Shown piece by piece: positions 1 through 5,335 of a DNA stretch of 5,335 nucleotides. Each line of letters begins with the position of its first letter. The first letter of the stretch is position 1. The position numbers and the translations under genes were made by a program. Source of the stretch: Flavobacteriaceae bacterium UBA3440 (GTDB taxonomy: Bacteria; Bacteroidota; Bacteroidia; Flavobacteriales; Flavobacteriaceae); NCBI GenBank assembly GCA_002378585.1, contig DFSJ01000011.1:1-5335 (forward strand), written 5' to 3'. Below the pieces are notes generated by a model, which saw only the letters and a program-made list of their open reading frames with translations, had not been told where the DNA came from and made no database searches.

Positions 1-503
1 TTTACCAGTGTTTCTTCCAAGAAAGCAACTTGAAAATAAACTGTAAACAGTTGTAAAACGGTCTGTTCAATGGTTTCACGAAGCTGTAATTCAGTAATCT
101 GGTACTGGGTGCGCAGCCGTTGGTAATTAAACCAGCGAACACCCCCATCAAACAGGGTGTAGTTTAGGGTCAATCGAGCGTTATACCCTCGTGAAATCGC
201 CTCATTGATCGATAAATCAGGACGCGGCGTTCCATCCTCTAAAAACTGTCCCGGAAAGGAGATATCCGTATCGGCATTGTTGTACGTTGCGCCAGAGGAA
301 ACAGCTAGGTTGGGCAAAAATCCGGCATTGGCCAGTGAGCGGTTATTATCCGCTACTTCAAGCGTATTGCGGGACATCAATATGCCGTAATTGTGTTCAA
401 GTGCTAAGGCTAGGGCATCTTCTCGAGAAAGCACCGTTTGGCCCCGCGAAAAAGCGGTGGTCAACCCTAGGGCGCACAGAAAATACAGCAAACTATTTTT
501 CAT
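1..503 (-). CDS. TolC-family outer-membrane efflux channel, N-terminal part (truncated by window edge)
   Basis: I translated this frame by hand: 167 codons run open from an ATG at 503-501 to the left edge, so the C-terminal part (the family is usually 420-500 aa) is outside the window. Residues 1-22 form a Sec signal peptide (MKNS, a hydrophobic core LLYFLCALGL, then a small/polar region ending near GQ). Cys10 is not in a good lipobox, so a lipoprotein is unlikely. The mature start LSREDALALALEHNYGI matches the first helix of outer-membrane efflux proteins. It is followed by ANAGFLPNL, the strand segment LNYTLFDGG (residues 112-120, the typical LFDGG turn), and a long helix from about 125 onward that would belong to the periplasmic tunnel. 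The start codon lies inside the pump gene, with an 11-base overlap and no Shine-Dalgarno sequence, which suggests translational coupling. Role: trimeric exit duct of the pump encoded just upstream. Family call is secure; substrate is unknown. Confidence 0.93.
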   Translation of the reverse strand, partial: MKNSLLYFLCALGLTTAFSRGQTVLSREDALALALEHNYGILMSRNTLEVADNNRSLANAGFLPNLAVSSGATYNNADTDISFPGQFLEDGTPRPDLSINEAISRGYNARLTLNYTLFDGGVRWFNYQRLRTQYQITELQLRETIEQTVLQLFTVYFQVAFLEETLV

Positions 504-3500
504 CAGACAGATCGTTTAATTCTTTTTCTTCAGCTTCCTCTAAAATGGCTTGTTCTACCGATTCAGGTGAAGGCATCGCGCCAGATTTTAACCAGGAAAC
601 CCACACCTTGAGCTGGTTGTTAAAGGACAACAAAATAGGCAACACAATCAAGGTCAATAAAGTAGCATACCCAATACCATACGCAATCGAAATAGCCATA
701 GGTTTTAAGAATTGGGCTTGGCGACTCTTTTCGAAAATCAAGGGAGCCAATCCAGATATGGTGGTCGCTGAGGTCAGGAAAATGGCTCTGAATCGAGATT
801 TCCCCGCATCCAATAGTGACTCTTCAAACTTTAATCCCGATTTCAGATTGCTGTTAAACTTACCGATAAACACCAATCCATCATTCACCATGATACCAAT
901 CAATGCGATAATTCCCAAGATAGAGAGAACGTTTAAAGGGAATCCATGTAACCAGTGACCCCAGGCAACAGCGGTTAAACTAAGCGGAACCATGATAAAC
1001 AACAACAAAGGTTGGGTCATACTTCTGAACGTAAAGGCAATGGTGATATAGATCATCACCAAAATAGGTATTCCTGCCTTGTTAAGTGATGTAAGTAGTT
1101 TATCCGCCTCCCGATTTTGGCCCTCATAGGAAGGGGTTACGGAAGGATATTTGGCTAAAATCTGGGGCAAAACCTCCGACTTGATCATTTCTGTAGCTTC
1201 AGTAGCGGTCGTTGCTTTGGGATCTTTTAAATCGGCGCTTAACCTGATCTCACGTCGACCCTCCAAATGGTTAATCGCCACATCTCCTCGAGCGATCTCG
1301 TAGCTAGCCACTTCGCTCAGAGGAACTCGTGCTCCAGAAGGTGTCAGTATACGCATCTGTTCCAAGTTGGTCAACGAAGAACGATCCTGGCGCTCATACC
1401 GAACCCATACACGAATTTCATCTTGCCCCCTCTGGAATCTCTGTGCCTGCGCGCCAAAAAAACCTCCGCGGACTTGATCCATCAGTGTTCTGTAATTTAA
1501 GCCCAAAGCATAGGCGTTTTCTTTCAGGCGAATGGTCACCTCTTTGATACCCGCAGGATCATTGTCCTCTACATCCTTTAGCGAGCTGTTCTCCAGCATA
1601 GCAGACTTAAGTTCCGCTTTGGCTGCTTTGAGTTCAGCAATGTTGTTACCCAATAACGAAATCGATACGGGCGACCCTCCAAAGTTACCTCCAGAGCCGT
1701 ACACCAAACTCTCGACCCCAATGACGGGTCCTACCAGCTCGGCGATTTTTTTGGTCACTACTTCCGAGACCACTGCATCCGGGCGGTTTTCACCAGGTAA
1801 TAAGTTAATTTCAAGCTCAGCGCGGGAAGAGCCCGGTCCTATCTGCTTGACAATATTTTCAAAAAGTTTCTTGTCCGTACCCGCTAGATATTCTTCTGTC
1901 AGCAAAGCGTCAGCCTCCCAGGCGTGCTCCTCGATCATGGAAATGATTGAATCCGTGATCCGCTCATTAGTTCCATTGGGCATGGTCAGGGTGATTTGCA
2001 CCTGATCGCTAGCCACGTTGGGAAAGAACGCCGTCTTCACCACCCCACCGCCAATCGAACCAAAAGTCAATATCACCGCAGCGACAAATAGTGAAAAGAC
2101 CAACAATCGATGTCTCAGTGAAAAAGACAAGAAAGGTACATACCACTGGTCGCGCATGACGCCCATAAGCCTGTCCCCTATCTTGTTGACAGAACGCAGT
2201 TGAGCAAAAACTGATCCAATCCCCTTTGAAGCGTCTTTGTCTAAAGGCTGTAATGCTTTAGAATGCGCTAAGTGGGCGGGTAAAATAAACAGGGCCTCTA
2301 ACAGTGAAACAAGCAGCGTCAAAATGACAATCACAGAGACTTCGCCAAAAAACTCCCCAATACGGGAATCCAAGAACAAGAATATGGAGAACGCTAAAAC
2401 TGTGGTGATGATCGCGGATACTATGGGCGGAATAACTTCTAAAGTACCCTCCAAGGCCGCTTGCATCGGTTTCTTGCCTTCCTCATACTTTTGATAGATG
2501 TTTTCTGCGATCACGATACCGTCATCTACCAAAATACCAATGACAATGATCATCCCAAATAGAGAAAGCACATTAATGGTTACGCCAAAAAGTGGAGCTA
2601 GCGCAAACATTCCCAAAAAGGAAATCGGCAACCCAAAGGCTACCCAAAAGGCCAATCGGGTATTGAGGAACAACGAAAGGAAAATCAGTACCAACAGCAT
2701 TCCTTGAAACGCATTGGTCAACAACAACTCTGTGCGTTGATTTAAGGTGATCGATTGATCGCTCAACACAGTCAGGGTCAAAGCGTCGTGTGAGGCGTTA
2801 AAGTCAGCAATATATTGCTTAACTATCTCAGCGGTCGAGAGCAAATCCTCTGAATTTGTACTCGAAATAGAGACCTCTACAGCCAGGTTACCATTGATCA
2901 ACGTAGCATTGGGTGTTTCTGAAAATCGGTCGCGAACCGTAGCGATATCTTTTAAATAGACGATGCGTCCGTCTGGGAACGTTTTAATGACCGCTTGAGA
3001 CAATTCATCGGCGTAATATTTTTTGTTGTTGGCCCGGATCAAAAAGTCTTCGGCATCTGTTTTTAACTGTCCCCCTGTCACCAAGAGGTTACTGCTCCCC
3101 ACCGCTTGGGCTACTTCAGCAAAACTTAAATTATAGGCCAGTAACTGACTCTCTTGAACGGCAATTTCAATTTCCTCGGCGGGAAATCCACTCACGTTAA
3201 TTTGAGAAATGCCTTTAATGGCCCGGAGGTCATTCTCTATTTGTCGGGCAATGTCCTTTAGGTTTTTGAGTGGAATATTCCCACTCAGACCAAAAGAAAT
3301 AGTAGGTCGAACTACTTCCTGTTTGGCCACCACCAAGGGCTCCATACCCGTAGGAAAACTGGGTACCCGGTCTACTGCGTTCTTGACTTCCAAGAGCATA
3401 AAATCAATATTCCGCTCTTTTTCAACCTCAACGATAATCGAGCCAGAATTCTCCCTAGAAACTGAAGTAACTCGCTCAACGCCTTGTAACCCTTTTAAGT

Positions 3501-3711
3501 TGTCCTCTATTTTCAACACCACCCCCTCTTCAATTTCTAAAGGAGACGCCCCAGGATAATTTACCGCAATAGTCACTATGTGCGACTCAGTTAGGGGAAA
3601 AAAGGAAGACTTTAGCGACTTAAAGCCCAGATATCCGAAAAGTGCAAAGGCAAAAATCACCACATTTACCGCAACGTGGTACTTTGTAAAATATTGAATC
3701 AGCTTTTTCAT
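493..3711 (-). CDS. RND efflux pump, inner-membrane permease (AcrB/HAE-like)
   Basis: This is a proton-driven trimeric exporter, 1072 aa from the chosen start, close to the family norm of about 1040. The sequence shows the duplicated RND layout: TM1 at about 12-30, first periplasmic domain about 31-330 (with NYPGASPLEIEE near 51), TM2-TM6 about 332-478, TM7 about 533-552, second periplasmic domain about 560-870, TM8-TM12 about 876-1029. TM4 has GILVDDGIVIAEN, with D396/D397 matching AcrB D407/D408. Two aspartates favour the drug/amphiphile (HAE) type over the heavy-metal type. In TM11 R973 and T980 match AcrB R971/T978, but TM10 reads MVNDG (N943, D944) where AcrB has lysine. The last 30 residues are an acidic tail. 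I chose ATG 3711, 7 bases after the adaptor stop; the longer reading from 3759 adds 16 non-homologous-looking residues and overlaps the adaptor by 41 bases. It ends in TAG, overlapping the channel gene. Substrate cannot be told. Confidence 0.96.
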   Translation of the reverse strand: MKKLIQYFTKYHVAVNVVIFAFALFGYLGFKSLKSSFFPLTESHIVTIAVNYPGASPLEIEEGVVLKIEDNLKGLQGVERVTSVSRENSGSIIVEVEKERNIDFMLLEVKNAVDRVPSFPTGMEPLVVAKQEVVRPTISFGLSGNIPLKNLKDIARQIENDLRAIKGISQINVSGFPAEEIEIAVQESQLLAYNLSFAEVAQAVGSSNLLVTGGQLKTDAEDFLIRANNKKYYADELSQAVIKTFPDGRIVYLKDIATVRDRFSETPNATLINGNLAVEVSISSTNSEDLLSTAEIVKQYIADFNASHDALTLTVLSDQSITLNQRTELLLTNAFQGMLLVLIFLSLFLNTRLAFWVAFGLPISFLGMFALAPLFGVTINVLSLFGMIIVIGILVDDGIVIAENIYQKYEEGKKPMQAALEGTLEVIPPIVSAIITTVLAFSIFLFLDSRIGEFFGEVSVIVILTLLVSLLEALFILPAHLAHSKALQPLDKDASKGIGSVFAQLRSVNKIGDRLMGVMRDQWYVPFLSFSLRHRLLVFSLFVAAVILTFGSIGGGVVKTAFFPNVASDQVQITLTMPNGTNERITDSIISMIEEHAWEADALLTEEYLAGTDKKLFENIVKQIGPGSSRAELEINLLPGENRPDAVVSEVVTKKIAELVGPVIGVESLVYGSGGNFGGSPVSISLLGNNIAELKAAKAELKSAMLENSSLKDVEDNDPAGIKEVTIRLKENAYALGLNYRTLMDQVRGGFFGAQAQRFQRGQDEIRVWVRYERQDRSSLTNLEQMRILTPSGARVPLSEVASYEIARGDVAINHLEGRREIRLSADLKDPKATTATEATEMIKSEVLPQILAKYPSVTPSYEGQNREADKLLTSLNKAGIPILVMIYITIAFTFRSMTQPLLLFIMVPLSLTAVAWGHWLHGFPLNVLSILGIIALIGIMVNDGLVFIGKFNSNLKSGLKFEESLLDAGKSRFRAIFLTSATTISGLAPLIFEKSRQAQFLKPMAISIAYGIGYATLLTLIVLPILLSFNNQLKVWVSWLKSGAMPSPESVEQAILEEAEEKELNDLSDEK

Positions 3712-3718
3712 GGATACA

Positions 3719-4849
3719 CTATTGGACTGAGGCAGTTGGCAAAACGGGCATTCCTTCAAAGGCTCCTACCAAAGGTTTGGCCAAAACAATTGTCCCGTCA
3801 GGAATTCCTTTGACAACGGCTTGCTTTTCCGCGTAATGAACCACCTGAACATCGATGAGTTTTAATTGATTGTCTACCACAGAAAAAACTTGTTGGTCAG
3901 CAGTGACCAGACCGCGGTCTAGGGCAAATGCGTTATCTATGGCTTGAGCCTGAAGATCAGCATTTAAATATACTCCTTCCGCTAATGCCGTGCTGCGCAC
4001 ACCGATAAATACCCGAATTGACTGAGTGGTGGCGTCGACGCTTTGATTGATTCTTTTGACCACACCTGTATAGTTCTGAGACCCATCCAAGGCATGAAGC
4101 TGAACAGAGGCTCCAGTTTTTAATTGAGCGGCGTAGGATGGAGCCACGGAAACAGCTAGCTCATAATCCCCTGCCCCTATAAATGTACCCAAGGATTGGC
4201 CTGGGCGAATCAAGCTACCTTCCGTTACCTGTGCGTTGACTAAAACACCGTCAAAGGGTGCCCGCACAGTATAAAAATCTAAATTTTGTTCTTGAGCCTT
4301 CAGTGCGTAATAGGCAGCAACCACTCCGCGTCCGGTGACGTAATTCTTCACACCTGAATCTGTAAACTCGGGTAGTTTTGGCGTTGGGCTATTGATCGAC
4401 CACTGTGCCGTATAATTAGACCAAACGTTGTATGCATTGGGAAAATCAAGCTTTAAATCGGGAAGCAAAGCAGTGACCTGATTGTAAAAATTGGCGCGTT
4501 GAGCCAGAACACCCGCTTGGTATTCAGAGGCATCCACTTTTAACAACACCTCTCCTTTTTTATAGGATGTACCCGCGCGGAACAAATGAGCTCCTGGCTG
4601 CAAAACACCTTGAACGCGAGCGGTCAATTCTACGCGGTTCACGGCTTGTAGTAATCCGTTGGCTGGAAGCGATACCGATACCGATCCATTGCTGACTATC
4701 TGGGTCAACACCTGTTTGGTGGTGTCTTGCTTTTTAGGTTGATAGGGGACTTTGCTGTTGGCGATTACTCCTGAAAAAAATAAGGCCAATGCGATAACTA
4801 CAAGTCCTAGTACAGCGAGTAGGACCTTACGGATGTTGTTTGTGTTCAT
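3719..4849 (-). CDS. RND pump periplasmic adaptor (HlyD/AcrA-type membrane fusion protein)
   Basis: This 376-aa protein would link the pump to the outer-membrane channel. Residues 8-28 form a hydrophobic segment after a basic start; there is no lipobox cysteine, so it is held by an uncleaved helix or, less likely, cleaved after VIA. The two lipoyl half-motifs are at about 68-106 (ELTARVQGVL, KKGEVLLKVD) and about 194-225 (TVRAPFDGVLVNAQVTEGSLIRPGQ). Between them, 107-193 should be the helical hairpin, but it holds a proline- and aromatic-rich middle (about 130-170, with LDFPNAY and NSPTPKLPEF) rather than plain heptads. A beta-barrel domain follows at about 226-300 (YELAVSVAPSYAAQLKTG) and a membrane-proximal domain to the end. 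It is the first gene of the operon; its stop is 7 bases before the pump ATG. The bases before its own ATG are A/T-rich (ACAATTAT) with no Shine-Dalgarno sequence. The family is secure; the partner genes follow directly. Confidence 0.94.
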   Translation of the reverse strand: MNTNNIRKVLLAVLGLVVIALALFFSGVIANSKVPYQPKKQDTTKQVLTQIVSNGSVSVSLPANGLLQAVNRVELTARVQGVLQPGAHLFRAGTSYKKGEVLLKVDASEYQAGVLAQRANFYNQVTALLPDLKLDFPNAYNVWSNYTAQWSINSPTPKLPEFTDSGVKNYVTGRGVVAAYYALKAQEQNLDFYTVRAPFDGVLVNAQVTEGSLIRPGQSLGTFIGAGDYELAVSVAPSYAAQLKTGASVQLHALDGSQNYTGVVKRINQSVDATTQSIRVFIGVRSTALAEGVYLNADLQAQAIDNAFALDRGLVTADQQVFSVVDNQLKLIDVQVVHYAEKQAVVKGIPDGTIVLAKPLVGAFEGMPVLPTASVQ

Positions 4850-4862
4850 ATAATTGTGCTAT

Positions 4863-4878
4863 TTATGGCAAGCCATAA
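4863..4878. promoter_or_regulatory. Perfect 7+7 bp inverted repeat, candidate operator of the efflux operon
   Basis: The arms TTATGGC and GCCATAA are exact reverse complements separated by AA. The repeat lies 13 bases upstream of the adaptor start codon and just downstream of the TAnnTTTG element, so it would fall at the start of the 5' leader. A bound dimeric repressor (TetR-, MarR- or GntR-like) could block transcription there. Size and symmetry suit such a site, but no regulator gene is in the window. It could also form a hairpin in the leader RNA, although a 2-base loop makes that poor. Confidence 0.45.
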
Positions 4879-4887
4879 TCTATTTGA

Positions 4888-4895
4888 CAAAAATA
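4888..4895 (-). promoter_or_regulatory. Possible Bacteroidota-type promoter -7 element (TAnnTTTG)
   Basis: On the minus strand these eight bases read TATTTTTG, an exact fit to the TAnnTTTG -7 element known for the Bacteroidota housekeeping sigma factor. Transcription would start near 4881-4884, giving a leader of about 32-35 bases before the adaptor ATG. The upstream -33 TTTG/TTG box is not convincing: the nearest TTG (4924-4922) is about 26 bases away, longer than usual. A TTGTCA - 17 bp - CATAAA arrangement of ordinary sigma-70 spacing overlaps it (4890 down to 4862) and is an alternative reading. Either way the operon would have its own promoter in the gap. Confidence 0.4.
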
Positions 4896-4913
4896 CGCAC
4901 AAAAGGTTTAAGC

Positions 4914-4934
4914 AGAGGCTACAATTATGCCTCT
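4914..4934 (-). terminator. Weak stem-loop at the end of the ABC-F gene
   Basis: On the minus strand AGAGGC and GCCTCT form a 6-bp stem with a 9-base loop that contains the ABC-F stop codon TAA. What follows is GCTTAAACCTTTTGT, with only a short T run some bases later, so this is a poor intrinsic terminator. It may have partial activity or none, in which case ABC-F transcripts could read into the efflux operon. Confidence 0.2.
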
Positions 4935-5335
4935 AAAGCTTCTGTCAAAATTTCCCACTCGGCCATTACGTTATTCAGCTCTTGTTTGGCAGCTTGATAG
5001 CGGTCAAAAAAGGCAGGGTCTTGAGCCGTTTCCTCGTACTGTTCAGCGAGCAACTTATCTTGAGCGGCGATTGTTTTTTCCAATTCTTGGATGCGCGCTT
5101 CAACCTGACTTAGCTTGTTGCGCATGGTCTTGTCCCTTTTCTCATCCCGTATCGGGGCAGAAGACTTGACTTTAGTGGTAGCCACGGGCTCTTTTCGTTC
5201 GATGGCCCTAAAATCTTGAGCGGCTCGTTGGTCTAAATAAAACTGAATGTCACCTAAGTATTCTCGAATCTTAGCGTCTTTGAATTCATATACCTTATGG
5301 GTCAATCCCTGCAAGAAGTCCCGGTCGTGAGACAC
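4925..5335 (-). CDS. ABC-F family ATPase, C-terminal fragment (truncated by window edge)
   Basis: The frame is open to the right edge; the GTG at the edge is an internal valine, not a start, because it belongs to the motif VSHDRDFL. This motif carries the switch (H-loop) histidine of the second ATP-binding domain and, with the following VYEFKDAKIREYLGDIQFYL, is characteristic of ABC-F proteins (Uup/EttA/YheS group), which lack membrane segments and act on the ribosome. Residues about 45-70 are a charged linker (KEPVATTKVKSS). Residues about 70-135 are Glu/Lys/Gln-rich with heptad leucines, matching the C-terminal coiled coil seen in Uup-like members. About 136 of the usual 540-650 residues are here; both Walker motifs are outside the window. 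It ends in TAA, 75 bases before the adaptor start on the same strand. Whether it is a housekeeping or an antibiotic-resistance ABC-F cannot be told from this end. Confidence 0.9.
   Translation of the reverse strand: MSHDRDFLQGLTHKVYEFKDAKIREYLGDIQFYLDQRAAQDFRAIERKEPVATTKVKSSAPIRDEKRDKTMRNKLSQVEARIQELEKTIAAQDKLLAEQYEETAQDPAFFDRYQAAKQELNNVMAEWEILTEALEA

Noticed and set aside
287..958. Long open frame on the plus strand (223 codons)
   Set aside because: It lies antisense to the channel start and the end of the pump. Both of those are confirmed by family motifs, and the plus-strand product shows no recognisable domain.
1532..2005. Plus-strand open frame of 157 codons, rich in Ser, Thr and Pro
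   Set aside because: It is antisense to the second periplasmic domain of the pump, and its composition is what the complement of that coding sequence would give. No family motif is visible. Other plus-strand frames inside the pump gene were dropped for the same reason.
3712..3759. Upstream start for the RND pump adding 16 residues with a C-P-F-C motif, hinting at a metal-binding N-terminus
   Set aside because: These bases code for the end of the adaptor in another frame (MPVLPTASVQ). The standard RND start MKKLIQYF at 3711 lies 7 bases after the adaptor stop, so the CPFC stretch is almost certainly not translated.
4884..4912. Plus-strand TTGACA (4884-4889), a perfect -35 box
   Set aside because: No good -10 follows at 16-18 bases (TTTAAG or similar), and there is no plus-strand gene to serve. 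It overlaps the better-placed minus-strand promoter element.
5333..5335. GTG at the right edge as the start of a 136-aa small protein
   Set aside because: The GTG is the valine of the VSHDRDFL switch motif inside an ABC-F ATPase, so the gene continues beyond the window.
1..5335. Searched for CRISPR arrays, tRNA or rRNA genes, insertion-sequence ends, toxin-antitoxin pairs and frameshifted genes
   Set aside because: Nearly all the sequence is accounted for by four intact or edge-truncated coding frames. No repeat array, tRNA-like fold, transposase or disrupted frame was seen.

Overview
The window is a stretch of bacterial chromosome in which every recognisable gene lies on the minus strand. 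From right to left it holds the 3' end of an ABC-F family ATPase gene, a 75-base intergenic gap, and a tightly packed three-gene tripartite efflux operon: periplasmic adaptor, RND inner-membrane pump, and TolC-type outer-membrane channel. The channel gene runs off the left edge. A Gram-negative host is certain from the tripartite pump. Bacteroidota is the best guess, because no start codon has a Shine-Dalgarno sequence, the only promoter-like element fits the Bacteroidota TAnnTTTG form, and the adaptor has a hairpin type I associate with that phylum. I cannot place it below phylum level.

Layout: 5335-4925, ABC-F C-terminal fragment (switch-histidine motif, linker, C-terminal coiled coil). 4924-4850, intergenic gap with a weak stem-loop at the ABC-F stop codon, a TAnnTTTG element, and a perfect 7+7 bp inverted repeat that would sit at or just after the transcription start. 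4849-3719, adaptor of 376 aa. 3711-493, RND pump of 1072 aa, starting 7 bases after the adaptor stop. 503-1, the first 167 residues of the TolC-like channel, whose start codon lies inside the end of the pump gene (11-base overlap). No gene-free stretch exceeds 75 bases.

The three pump genes should be made from one transcript and assembled as one complex: the RND trimer takes up substrate from the periplasm or outer leaflet using the proton gradient, the adaptor bridges the periplasm, and the channel opens to the outside. The pump keeps the TM4 aspartate pair and the TM11 Arg/Thr of the AcrB proton relay, but the TM10 lysine is replaced by an Asn-Asp pair. Substrate cannot be read from the sequence.

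The window looks like an ordinary efflux locus rather than a new system. The points most worth a second look are the operator-like palindrome in the gap, the altered TM10 relay site, the unusual proline- and aromatic-rich adaptor hairpin, and the acidic cytoplasmic tail of the pump.
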